Assembly: GCA_004565275.1 (NCBI GenBank)
Contig: SDOX01000040.1
Location: forward strand, 1,792-48,571
DNA length: 46,780 bases
From: Nannochloropsis salina CCMP1776
Taxonomy: Eukaryota; Sar; Eustigmatophyceae; Eustigmatales; Monodopsidaceae
Direction of reading: 5' to 3'
Positions 9,587 to 21,055 of the stretch are shown piece after piece (the first letter of the stretch is position 1; every line of letters starts with the position of its first letter). Below the pieces are notes generated by a model. The model made no database searches. It worked only from the letters and a program-made list of their open reading frames with translations, and had not been told where the DNA came from. The translations under genes and the position numbers were made by a program.

Positions 9587-12500
9587 CTACGCGCTGCTCT
9601 TCAGCCGAGCCATCACCCGGTCAAAAACCATCTCTTTGCCATCCGCAGACAGGCGAGACATGTTGAAGAAGAGCTTGGCTACCTCGGAGCTGAGGCGGGG
9701 GGATAGGGAGGGAGGGGGATAGGGAGGGAGGGAGGGAGGGAGGGAGGAAGGGAGGAAGGAAGGGAGGGAGGGAGGGAGGGAGGAAGGGAGGAAGGAAAGA
9801 AATTGTGGCGTGAGAGGACCTGCGAAAGCGTCAAGTCTGTCGCTCTCTCTTTGTCTTCTGTCCTCCCTCTTTCCCTCCCTCCCTCACGCCCGTCTCCTCC
9901 CTTTCCATGGCATCCATTACCTGGAATCGATCAAATTCAGCATGCACTGGGTAGACGCCGAGATGATAGTGTCGTCCTTATCGTAGCCTTTCTTCGCGCA
10001 ACCGTGGGCTGGGAGGGACCGGAGAAAGGAGGGAGGAAGGGAGGGAGGGAGAGGGGGGGTGAGAGAGAGGCGGCATCGCCGACGGCGGAGGGGCAGAGCA
10101 CAAGCACGGTGTCTCCTCCCGACGCTGTAGGTCTCTCTGAACCCTATCCCGCGTCCCTCCACCCTCTCGGTCTTTCTGCTGATACACCTCATGTATGACG
10201 TGATGTTGTGTGCCCACGTCTCAGACTCGTCGGCCCTTCCCACCAGCCCTCCCACCGGGCCTGCGCGAGTGCCACGTCCACGACCTGGCCCTCCCCTCCT
10301 TCCCTTCCTCCTCTCCTTCCTCCTCTTCCCCTTCTCTTCCCTCGTTTTCTCCCTCCCTTCCCCCTCCCACCTCGTTCTCTTTGCCCGCAGTTTCTCCCTC
10401 ATCCTCTTCCTCCCTCCCCTCTCCCTCCCTTTCTCCCTCCTTCCCTACCAAGGAAAGCCCGGGTATTCTGGTAGACACGGTTGCAGTGATGGCAGGCAGT
10501 GAAGACTCCGGCGTCGTGCCAACTGAAGACGTGGGCACTGCGATGGAAGAGTCCGAAAAGGTAGGGGGAGAAGGCAGAGAGCAGATGCAAAGAGGGAGGG
10601 GATACGTGTAGATGTTAAAGTCGCTGAGACCGAAGCTGAGCCAGGTACAACGGACGGGAGAGAGGGCGAGAAGACGGGAGGGAGGGCGGGAGGGAGGGAA
10701 GGAGGGAGGGAGGGAAGGAGGGAGGGAGGGAAGGAGGGAGGGAGGGAGGACGGAAGGGGCCAAGTTCAGAGAGGGAGGGAGAGAGGGAGGAAGGGAGGGA
10801 GGGAGGACGTACCGGAGGGTGTCGTATTGCTTGAGATTTTTGCTGGATATGCAGCAAATGATCGAGTCCATCGAGGGAACGTTGGCAAGCTTGCAGGATT
10901 CCCACGTGCTGGGTTGGACGGAGGGAGGGAGGAAGGGAGGGAGGGAGGAAGGGAGGAATAGGAATAAGGTACGGGGGCATGGGGAGACGTAGGGGTTAGG
11001 GTTAGGACAACCGATATTGACGGGAGAGGGAAGGAATGACACACAGTTTAAGGACGAAGAGAAGAGAACGGGAAGGCGACAAGGAAGGGAGGAAGGGAGG
11101 GAGGGAGGACGGGAGGGAGGGAGGGAGGGAGGACGTACTATCCGTTAGGAATTTGGAGCCAGGCCCGGCCCTGGAAGCGGTTGGTGTCGTGGAAGAGCTC
11201 CCCCTGCAGCTTCCAGACTTTTCTCTGGTTGTTGCACAACACAGGTTTCCTGCTCTCCTGTTGCGTCAAGAGCCAGGACCGGGGGAGGAAGGGAGGGGAA
11301 GGGGGAAGAAGGACGGAGGGAGAGGGGGAGAGGGGGTTGGCTTCCATCGGTGCTGTAGCGACGTAGACTGCATGGGATCCGGTCTATTTCTGCTTTTTTG
11401 TCCCTTCTATCCCTCTCGTTTACATCTCCCTCCTTCCCTCCCTCCCTCCCTCCCTCCTCCCCTCCCTCCTCTGCCACGCACCATGTAAACGACGACGTCC
11501 CGGGCGATGCTGTTACACGGATACAGCCCACCATGCTCCTTTTCGACCTGCTAGGGAGGCAAGAAGGGATGTGCGGGGGCGGGAAGGCAGGGAGGGAGGG
11601 AGGGAGGGAGGGAGGGAGGGAGGAAGGAAGGGGGGGAGGAAAATAAAAATGTCAATTGAGTCAAGAGGAAGGAAAGTGATTTCCAAGGTATCGGTCCTGA
11701 TATGTCAGAAGAGAAAAATGAGACCGAGGTGACGGGAGGGAGGGAGAGAGGGAAGAGGAGGGGGCGAAAGGATGGAAGGGCAGGCACCTTCGAATCAGCC
11801 TGAGTAGAGGGAAGAAGGAGGGCGGGATGGGCAAGGTAGAGTTCCCAAAAAATCGCGTGTAGTTCAAAATTTCGAAGGGCGTTTTTGCCTGCCAAGGCAC
11901 GGAAAAAGAGGGAATAGAGGCAGGAAAATGAGGGAGGGAGGAAAGAAAAGAAGGAAAGGAAAAAAGCTGAGCATGGACGACAAAAAGGAAGGGGAAGGGA
12001 AGGAGGGAGGGGAGGCAGGGAAGGAGGGAGGGCAAGAAAGAGGAAATAGGGAAGGAGAAATGGGGGTACCTACCGTTGAAGGATTTGAGGCAGAATTGGC
12101 ACTTGATGTGGAAGTCCTTCGGCGCGTATTTATGGATCGCATCATTTCGAGCATCCGAGGAAAGGACCTGGAAAGGGGAAAGGCAGGCGGGGAGAAGGGA
12201 GGGAAGCAGGGAAGGAGGGAGGGAAGGGAGGGAAGGGAGGGATGGGGAAATGGATGACTCCGGTGACCGACAAGCGTCCCGTCACGAGGACTATGCCGTG
12301 GGAAAAAACCAGGTGTACAACGATTCCTCTCCCTAACCCTAACCCTGACCGTAACCCTGGCAAAAGAGGAAGGGAGGACGGAAACAACACCGAAGAGAAG
12401 GGCCCCAGATGAAAAACAGCCATCCTAAATCCACCCGACCCCAGCTCCCAACATGGAAGCGCATCGACACGCACCGGGGAGGAATCGACCATGACCACCC

Positions 12501-13970
12501 CACCAAGTTGCTCCAACTTCTCCTTGGTGATCCGTTCGTCCCAGGCGGGGACCTGAGACAGCTTCTGGTCCAATGCCTGGAGGACTAGGGAGGGAACCTG
12601 GAGAGGGGGGGGGGGGAGGGAGGAGGGGATAAACGGATATGGGCCGTGTGTTCTTGTCTCCTCCGTCCCTTTTCTAGGGTGGTTCGTGTCCGTTCACGAC
12701 CCCGTGCCCTGGCCCCACCTTCTCCAAATTGCCCAGGCGGGGCTCCTGCGCCTGCGTCGTCGCCTGGGAGAGGATGGGGAGTGTACGAAATGTCACTACT
12801 TGATGGCGTTCGGCGGAGCTTCAACGGACGTCTACCCCACAAGCGATCGACGGACACGATTCGGCGGCCAATCATGCCACGGCGGCGGCTACCTTCCCTC
12901 AATGACGCATAATTATTTTCGTGCGTGCTTCGCCATTTTGCCTCCCTCTCTCTCTCCCTCCCTCCTTCCCTCCCTCCCTCCCTCCCTGCTGACCTCCGTC
13001 AATTTCTTGCTCCCAGACGACCATTCGGCCATGGAGGCATTCGGGCCCTTCGTTTCATCGTCTCCTCCGCCTTTGGCATTCCCAGGAAAGGAAAAGGCCT
13101 CGAAAGGAGCGTCGGGCGATTGGAAATCCTATAGTAACATTGGGAGGGTAACATAGGGGGGAGGGTAACATTGGGGTAGACACATGGATAGAAGGGAAAG
13201 TCATCAAGAAGAAAGGGGGGGAGGCCGATGAAAGTAGCGACGGGAGGACGGGGGGGGGGGCAAGGAACAACGTCATCATCGAAAGGGCAAGGATGGACAG
13301 AGGGAATGGAGAGGGTAGGAAGCCCGACGAGAGGGACAACGAAAGGCGCACAGGCGGAGAAGCAGGGCGGCTCGCAAGGCTTGTACTACCGACGAAGATC
13401 GTCCTTCGCCCCGGTGGTTTCCGCCCGTACCCCTGACTCACCTGGAAGCTCTCCTCCCCCAAGCTGTAGGTATCCGCGTGGTCGCCAGCACCTGAGAGAA
13501 AATGGCGCAAAAGGAGGAAGAGGTGAGACAGGGGCGGAGACGTGAGACCGGGTCCGGTGCCGGAAGAGAGGAGGGGGGGGGGAACGAGAGGGCAGAGGAA
13601 GAGAGAGGACCCTACCCCTTTCTCCAGTCGTCCCAGCACCGGCACGAGGATGGTTCGCCTGGTGGTACGGCGGTGGGAGGAGGGAGAGGGAAGGGAAGAG
13701 GGAGGAGGCGGCGGTGGAGGGGGGGCACGGGGCGGGATCGGGCTTCAACCAGGAGGGGTCCACGTATTGCCACTCTGCGTGGCCAGGGGTGGATATGGGC
13801 CGAACCGGCCCCCGCGACGCCGCTGCTGTGTGCGACGGATGTGGCGGTGGCAGCGGCTGCTGTGTTTGGAAGGCGCCTGGGGGGTGCAATCGCTGGGGCT
13901 GGGCTTCCCCGCGGGAGCTGTGGGCGTGGGAATGATCTCGTTGCGGGAAAGACGACGAGTTCCAAGGTTG
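9587..13970 (-). CDS. Unrecognised Cys-rich multi-exon protein (5' end not fixed)
   Basis: Fourteen exons on the minus strand, all GT-AG and phase-consistent: 13970-13616, 13491-13442, 12597-12475, 12167-12074, 11888-11788, 11550-11482, 11257-11139, 10908-10813, 10635-10606, 10537-10449, 10284-10188, 10136-10108, 10008-9921, 9689-9587 (TAG). They join to 480 aa. The front is Pro/Gln/His-rich with a motif AEWQYVDPSWLKPDP. A compact region follows: LDQKLSQVPAWDERITKEKL, LEQLGGVVMVDSSP, DFHIKCQFCLKSFNGKNA, GGLYPCNSIARDVVVYMES, NNQRKVWKLQGELFHDTNRF, WESCKLANVPSMDSIICC, FSWHDAGVFTACHHCNRVYQ, WAHNITSYMRETY, and a tail ending VMARLKSSA. CxxC pairs (KCQFC, CHHC) suggest zinc binding; this is inference. 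I do not recognise the family. More Pro/Gln/His-rich coding sequence probably lies upstream, possibly from ATG 14618 (MSASLKSEAVPVPSQ...), but that junction was not in phase. Introns have the CCCT array on the sense strand. Confidence 0.7.
10991..11007 (+). repeat. Telomere-like (GGTTAG)n tract
   Basis: Reads AGGGGTTAGGGTTAGG, about two and a half TTAGGG units, inside an intron of the Cys-rich gene. Confidence 0.7.
12331..12359 (-). repeat. Telomere-like (CCCTAA)n tract
   Basis: CCCTAACCCTAACCCTGACC and one more degenerate unit, in the intron 12474-12168 of the Cys-rich gene. The orientation is opposite to the other two tracts. Confidence 0.7.
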
Positions 13971-14109
13971 CTGGTGCACGCGGTGGGGATAGGCCGGGCC
14001 AGAGGAAGGGGTGGGGGGAGGGAGGGTCGGAGGGAGGGAGGGAGGGAGGGGACCCGTCATCGAGTAATGGATGGTCGCGATCGCAGTGGAGCGTTGGGTA
14101 GCTGTGGAG

Positions 14110-14154
14110 GGTTGGGGTTAAGGTTAGAATTACGGTTAGGGTCAGGGTTAGAGT
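14110..14154 (+). repeat. Degenerate telomere-like tract
   Basis: About seven imperfect GGTTAG-type units (GGTTAAGGTTAGAATTACGG and on), just upstream of the first well-placed exon of the Cys-rich gene. Confidence 0.6.
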
Positions 14155-15778
14155 TGACAACCACTATAAAAGACGAGAAGAGAAATGCAAGACCGTCGAA
14201 GTGTCGCAAATCATGGATTGCGGTCGTCAGCTACCCGGTGAAAGGTCCTCCTGTGGCTTTTCTCCGCGTAGGCTCTTCTCTATTTTCCTTCTTCCCCATG
14301 TCTTTGTATGCACTCACGTTCGATGACCGCTCGGTGCGGCAATTCGCTCGCTTGCGGTTGCGAGAAGCTGGGGTCATGCCCTAGACTTGCCAGGGACTGC
14401 TCCCATCGCGGGAGAGGTTGCTGCTGTTGATGCGGCTGCGGTAAGTGCGGGCCAGGGTGGTGTGCTAGGGCGTGCGGTGGTGGAGGTGTTCGATGATGGC
14501 GTGGTTTGGGTTGCATGTGTGGTTGCTGCTCTGTTCTTCCATGATGCGTGGGTAATGGGGGCGGTGGTGGTGGTTGCGAAGGCACTGGTACCGCTTCCGA
14601 TTTGAGTGATGCTGACATTTGCGCTATCTGCCTTTGCGAGGGATCTGGTCGCTGCTCTTTCCCCCCCCCTGTCCCCTCGCGGCAGGGTCCTGGCTCCGGG
14701 GGGTGGCTGTGGACGGAGAAGGGGCGGTGGGAGGGCGGGAGGGAGAAAAAGGAGGACACGGCGGAGGAGGGGGGAAGCGCCATGGAGCCCTGTGGAGACA
14801 AGGTGGGAGGAGGAGAAGGAGGGAGAAAGGTGAGGTTGAGGTCGACGGTCGTGAATCTGGTACATGAACCCTTCCTGGATCCTATATTTATTTTTTTCTG
14901 TCTTGCTGTCCCTTTCTCCTTCCATTGCCGATTGCCCTACCATTCCCTTCCTTGATCAACCCTCACTTCCCTCCTCCCTTCCCCCCTCGTGCCTTTTTGT
15001 TCTTTCACCCTCCATCCATCCATCCATCCCTCCCTCCCTCCCTCCCTCCCTCCTCGCTTCCTCCTTCCTTCTCCCCCTCCTCCGTCCCTCCCTCCCTCCC
15101 TGTCGTTCTTTCCTTCACTCAATCCAACTCGCCCTGCCTCACCTCTGACTCCTCCTCAAGCGTTTGCTTCGCCCCGCCTGCTGCTTCCCGCCCTCCCCGC
15201 CAACCCCCCTTCTCCTCCTCTACCTCCCCACTCCCCTCCCTTCTTTGCTTCTTCGCCACCAACCCATCCACCCCTTCCGGTCTCCTCGGCAAGCAAGGAA
15301 GCAGCGCCCCGGTGCCCCCCCCCCCCCCACGGCGCTCCTCCGCCCTCGAAACGTTCCTTTCGCCCGATCCCCGCCCCTCCTCCCCCCCTGGGCCCACGCC
15401 GTGCTCCCGTCGCTCTTTCCTTCTCCTTCTCTACCGTCTTCCATTCCCCTCCCGTCGTCAGGAGCCACCAACGGCCCAGGACGTTGAAGGGGCGGGAAGG
15501 ACACCAGGGGTTCGATATAGGCAGGGTGCGACGGGGAAAGGGCGAGGGTACTGGGGCCGGGGGGGGAGGAGGGAGGAGGCAGTGGCTCGCAGGGAAGCGT
15601 TCGACCCAAACTCGAGCTGCTTGAGGCAGGGAAGGAGGGGACGGGAAGGAGGAAAGGGAAGGAGGAAAGGGAGGACAAAGAAGTCAGGTTGAAGCATACA
15701 GCTGATGCCATACGAGGGTTGTGGCGCGGCACATGGACCAGCGCGCCATTCTCTCGTCCTCTTCCTGGAGGACACACG

Positions 15779-15845
15779 CCTCCCTCCCTCCCTCCCTCCC
15801 TCCCTCCCTCCCTCCCCCCCTCCCTCCCTCCCTCCCTCCCTCCCT
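15779..15845 (+). repeat. (CCCT)n array
   Basis: Sixteen or so CCCT units with one CCCCCC interruption. By the orientation rule seen elsewhere, it would mark an intron of a plus-strand transcript. Confidence 0.9.
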
Positions 15846-18216
15846 ACCTCTCGCACTTGTTGGCCTTGGAGGCATACAGACATGGGCCGTCGGGCAGGCA
15901 CATGCGCAATTTCAAAGATCAGCCCTCCTCCCAGTCACCTCAATGCTGCAATTGCTCCCTGGACGAGGCCCTATGGCTGGGTGCCGCCAAAGGGAGGGCG
16001 GTGCGTGCACGGCTATGTCTCTCCTGGCAAATCCGACCTGTGACAAGTGGAGACACGGTGACCGGGGGTTGTGTGGGAATGGACGCCGTGTCATTGAGAG
16101 AGGCAGGGACAAGGGAAGGACAAGGGTGTGAAAGCATGTCCTCTGATATGCTTGCGGTCAGGATGGTGCGAGACGTGTGACACGCCACGCGCAGGCGTCT
16201 CTTCCACCGCCAGTCATCCAGATTCGAAGAGACCAGAAGACACATGCGCGCGAATCAAGCCGTCACGTGCCGGAAATAACAGGGCAAGGATGTCTACGTT
16301 TTAGGTGACGCTCCCACGAAAGGTCTATTGCCTCCAGGGTAACCAATGTCTCAACAGCGTCGAGACCCCTACACTCGTGAAACCGACCTCATGCTTTTTC
16401 GTCCTCTGAGACATCCGGCACGCGACCCGTTGCACCCTCTTTGCCCTCCCTGACTTATAAGTTCCCACCCCTTTTCATTTTTCAGTTCTTTGATCGTTCG
16501 TACCTGCAACTTCACGCACGAGAACAGTCTCGGAACCCGCGTTGCCGACTTGGCAAGTACTTGGATAAGATAGAGCATGTGGGAAGCAAGTGAGGAATAA
16601 AAAGGCATAATTGATTGTACAATGCTCCCAAAAAGCGTCAGGAAAGACGCCTGTGTCTTTCTGTCCTCCGCTCCGACAACCATGCCGGACGGGGGGGCGA
16701 AGTAGTGCAAGGACGCCTGTTAGCCGAAGATTGTCTCTGACCCGTTTCATCGTCTTTCATTCCAGCTGTTACATACTACTTTCTGCCTCATGACATCCCT
16801 TTTCAACCGCACTGGAGAGTCGCGCGATGAAACAAAAGAGGGATAATACAGCTGAAGCCAGGCTTGCTAGTGCACATGCATCTCACCATAGGGATCGAGG
16901 AATGCTCAATACGCCTCTTCACTCAAAGCCACCTCTTTATTAAGGATCTTTCTATACTATGTTAGAATTTCCATGGATTTAAAAAGTCATGGCTGAATCA
17001 TATGAATTTGTAAGTATCAAAAATGCACAAGGACCCCCCTACTGGACACAATACCCGAAGGGTGAGGAGGTCGCCGAAAGGGACTTGCATGCCGAGTGTT
17101 CTGACTCAACTGCAGGAATCGTGAGACTTGTTTTTCTATACCTTTTGGCAGGCTCTTGCTCTTGTCACTTGACGTAAGCCCGGCGCTGGTGTGAAAAGTT
17201 GAGGCGAGCTTCGAACGGCAATCGCGAAATAGTCATCTCCATGCAAAAACATCCAGTCAAAGGCACGCAAGAGCGTTCCATGAATGTATAAGTTATGACG
17301 TCAGCTCAAGGAGGGTATACAGGATGAAACCAAAGCATTGAACCACAGATAAAGAATGGCCCGTCGTTTACCCCTACACTGGGTTGAGCGTCATGATGAT
17401 GATGTGACAGCGTCTTTGTTGGAAATGTATGGGAGTTGTCTTCCGTGAAAAACGAGGGCTTGACTGCATTTGTATTGACTCCGGAAAAACGACTTTTTCC
17501 AATAACGGACAAAAGTCCGGGTCGCTTCATTACGAGAAACACCCACCACCGGTTGGGACACTCGGGAGATTTTCTTTTTTACAAGCTCCTCTTCGATCAT
17601 GCATTGCTGCTTGGTGCATTATAATTTTGCACTGTATGATGAAAACTTCCCAGGACGAAACATTCGCAAGCGAAGATGTGTAAATTTCTCCATTGGGCTC
17701 ACATATAATGCCAGGGTAAGCTCAGGCACTTTTCAACAATTTCCCCTTTCCTTCCAACCTCATTGTGGAAGATTTGAAGTCTGTTTACGAGAATTTCAAT
17801 GCGAAATTTTTGTTACTTGGAGTACATCGCCTGCGCCGCAACAAAATTAGTTTGATACGCGACGCCTGAGAATGTGAGGGCTACCATGGAGGCGATGGGA
17901 AGTAGGGAGTTGATGTTAATTATTCAAAAGCACATGTCCTGGACTGCAAGAAGCGTAGGAGACGGGGAGAAAATGGCAATAAGAAGTAAGGAAAGTGATG
18001 TGATGAGATTATCACGGCTGTAACATGGTAGAAAATAGCTCGTGCAAGAAAGCTCGCCTTGTGTCATAGAAAATTTATCGTCAGAAAGGTATAAAAGTCG
18101 TAAGGCAAGCACTAAAAATGCTTGTTTATTCTTTTGTCGTCATATTTACTCCTCCTTCCACCAAGCGTTTTCGTCTCCGCCCTTCACTTTCCCTCTTCTT
18201 CCTCCTCGCGTCATCT

Positions 18217-21010
18217 TCACCGGACCACCTCCACCTCCACAATGAGCGACTCGTCGAAGCGGCGACCCATCCGTCGTTTGGCAGCGTACGAGGTCGGACT
18301 ATCGAACAGAAATGGTATGTGAGGAAAAGAATTGCAGGAAGGTGAGAAAAGAAGATGCAGGAAGAAGAAAGAAGTTCCTTGAGATCACAGAGACGAAGGG
18401 CGGGAGGGACTGTCAGGCCCTCTGTTACCCTACTCCCTCTTCCCATGAACCCCTCCCCCCCCTCAGGTGAATCACCACCCTCCGAAGATCTCCGCCGTCG
18501 TATCCACGTGCTTTATCTCCTCTCGACCCCTCCCTCCCTCCCTCCCTCCCTCCCTCCCTCCCTCCCTCCCTCCCTCCCTCCCCCCCCCGGTCCACACCTG
18601 GGGATCCGGGTCATGTCCAGGCAATCCTCGGTATCGGTGATTTTCGTCCCTGGCACGATGAAAGCAGCGGCTAAATTGTTCACGTCAGTGTCCTCCAGGA
18701 CGCCGCAACCCTAAGGATGATAAGATGGGAGGGCGGGGGGCGGAGGGGCGAGGAGAGAGGGAGGGAGGAGGGGAAAAGAAGAGAAAGAAGGGTCAGGAGG
18801 GAGGGAAGGAAGGGGGTTGTATAAGAATGAGCGCCAGCGATCCGGGGAGACGGGGAGGGAAGCTGGAAGAGGGAAGGAAGGGAGAGAAGGAGGGGTCCTG
18901 GAAGAGGCAGCCAGCGGGCGCCCGAGGGAAGATGGCGCGATGCGGCCGAAGCCCTCTTTTTCGGGCATCTCGGCCATTTCCGACACTATTCAGACCATAG
19001 GCAGTGGATGCACCCCTCCCCGTATTATCCTCCATCTTTCTCCTCTCTTGTTTTCCATTCTAGAGCCATATATCCCCTCTTGTCTTCCTCCTTTCCTCCT
19101 CCTTCCTTGCCTCCAATCTTCCTCTATTTTGCCCTCCCTCCCTCCCTCCCTCCCTTCCTTCTTCTCTCCCTCCCTCCCTACCTACCTTCCCCTTGAACCA
19201 GCCTCGTTCTGGCCGCACAAGGATCCGTCGCTTCCCACCCACCCTCATGCCGACTAGACCCGCCTCTTCAAGAGGAAGGAACGGAGGGAGGGAGAGAGGG
19301 AGGGAGGGAGAGAAGGAGAGAGGGAGGAAGGGGAGGAGGGAGGGAAGGAGGGAAGGAGGGAAGGAGGGAGGTACGGAGGGAGGTACGGAGGGAGGTACGG
19401 AGGTAACGAGCGAGGGAGGGAGGGAAGGAGGGAGCGAAGGAGGAACATAAAGAGGGAGGGAGGAAGGAAGGGGGAGGAAGGAGGTCAGAAAATCAGGGCA
19501 GTATACCAAAAGCCTGCTCTTCATTAACGCAACTCAATAGTTTCGTCGTATCCCTCCCCTCTCCCGTGTCTCCCTCAACCCTTCTCACCCAGGGCGGGGA
19601 TCAGATTGCTCCTCCCTATGGTGACCTCGAGCGCGTCACCGTCGCTTTTGGGAAGGGTGGAGGAAAGAGTTTAGGGAGGAAAGGAGGCAAGAAGAAGACA
19701 TGTGAGTTTTTCTAGGGCAAGTATAGCGAGAGGCTTCGCACGACACAAAAGTCAGGAGAACAAGAAGGGCGAGGAGAAGGAAGGAAGGGAGGGAGGGAGG
19801 GAGGGAGGGAGGGAGGAGGACCACGCGCTGCCCACCGGTCGTCGTCTTCACCATAGCCGTAGGAAAAGACCGTGCTCGCCTCGCCCGAGAGTCCATCCCG
19901 GCTTCTCTTCCCGAGGCGGAGTGCCCGGTAACGGATCGCGCAGGCGTCACCCGCTTTCAAGGGGGGGGAGGAGGATGCTGGGGACGAAGAGAGGAAGATG
20001 TCGCGGTACCTGTCGCCTGTGAAAGGGGGGGGGGGGAGGAGGGGGCCGGAGGGGGTTGAAAAAGGTAATGGAGGGGGCGAAGAGGTGGAGAGAGAGGGAG
20101 GGAGGGAGGGAGGGAAAGCGGAGGGGATTAACCTTCAGGTGTGCGTTGTATCTCACTACCCCCTTCCTCCTCTTGTCGCAGGAACATTTCCTGTTCCTAA
20201 AGGTGGGAGAGAGGGAGGGAGGGAGGGAGGGAAGGAGGATAACAGGGGACGACGCAGGAGAGGCATGAATGCCGCGTGCTGCGCTCCTGACCATCCTGTC
20301 ACTATACATCCCAAGTTAATCTCCGGTCCTCTTGTGCCCGTGGATGTAGCATTGCATGGGCATATGTACGCGCTGTGGCCGGGTGCTTCGGTGGCTCGCT
20401 CACACCGGCCTGCCTCCCTCCTTCCTCCACACCCGTCTTTTCTCCTCCCCGCTTCCTCCTCCCTCCCTCACTCATCCTCTTTGCCTATGACATCTTTCAT
20501 TCTGACTTTCGTCTTCCCGCACTCAGCTTTTTCTCCCTCCTCCTCCACGCCTCCCTCCCCTTTCCTTTCGTTCTCCTCATTACCGTGCTATTTAACACCT
20601 ACCTCCCTACCTCCTTCTCTCCCTCCCTCCCTCTCTCCCTCCCTCTCTCCCTCCCTCCCACGTACCCTTTTCCTTCCCGCCTCCATCGCCTCGTCCATGT
20701 TCGCGGCCGTGGACTTTCCGCCAGTCTTTTTCCGCATGTCCTTTGGGGGGGCGTTTCCTTTGACCAAGGCCAGGGTGGGGGAGGGAAGGGAGGGGAGAAG
20801 AAGAACGGGGACGAGAGCGGAGGAGGTTGTGGACAGGAATGCATGCCGCGTGTGAAGAGGGGCCGGGTGGGCGGCTTTTAAACAAAGATAAACTCCTCGG
20901 GCTTTTGGGTGGGAGGGGCGGAGCCTGAAGGCGAGGGCGAGGGCGGGAAGGAGGAGGAGGAGGAGGAAGGGAGGAGCCGAGTGACGGGCGTGGGTGCGCC
21001 CTAGAGGCAT
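18217..21010 (-). CDS. FKBP-type peptidyl-prolyl isomerase, thylakoid lumen
   Basis: Seven exons: 21010-20666, 20196-20133, 19953-19836, 19644-19589, 19265-19186, 18710-18598, 18298-18217 (TGA). All phases agree; product about 285 aa. MPLGRTHARHSAPPF plus a Leu-rich core ending LALA, then FRLRPS, is a signal peptide with Phe at the plastid-targeting site. A second hydrophobic stretch (SALVPVLLLPSLPSPTLA) fits a thylakoid transfer domain, so the protein should reach the lumen. The FKBP fold is plain: AGDACAIRYRALRLG, ALEVTIGRSNLIPALEAGL, GMRVGGKRRILVRPERGW, RRMGRRFDESLIVEVEVVR. Compared with FKBP12, the aromatic pocket is poor. Trp59 is Leu, Phe36-Asp37 is absent, Phe46 and Phe99 are Val, and only Tyr26 and Ile56 are kept. 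Low isomerase activity is likely, as known for several lumenal FKBPs, which act as assembly factors. An upstream ATG at 21055 would add 15 residues and spoil the signal peptide. Confidence 0.9.
18529..18583 (+). repeat. (CCCT)n array, antisense to the FKBP gene
   Basis: Lies in the last intron of the minus-strand FKBP gene but with the pyrimidines on the plus strand. It is a clear exception to the usual sense-strand orientation. Confidence 0.9.
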
Positions 21011-21055
21011 AGCTGGGCTCTCTGCGTCGGAAAAGATAGGGGTATCATGAAGCAA

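Larger units (their letters stand above)
13971..18216. other. Gene-poor or unresolved region
   Basis: The left part (to about 14800) probably holds the 5' exons of the Cys-rich gene: on the minus strand 14618-14280 encodes a Pro/His/Gln-rich peptide with PPPPPP and QQQQ. 14900-15850 is Pro-coding CT-rich sequence with CCCT arrays on the plus strand. 15863-16130 has several competing open frames with no family match, so a plus-strand gene here is possible but unproven. 16250-18216 is of lower GC, has short open frames only, and shows nothing I can name. Confidence 0.4.

Noticed and set aside
12646-13156. Plus-strand open frames with ECTKCHYLMAFGG and a TCTAG acceptor at about 12675
   Set aside because: They lie in an intron of the minus-strand Cys-rich gene whose flanking exons join in phase without them. 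No neighbouring plus-strand exon or family match was found; not fully excluded.
18242-18714. Possible small plus-strand gene beginning MSDSSKRRPIRRLAAYEV with good GT and AG sites
   Set aside because: The same bases on the minus strand encode the last FKBP exon (MGRRFDESLIVEVEVVR) and exon 6 in correct phase, which explains the open frame.
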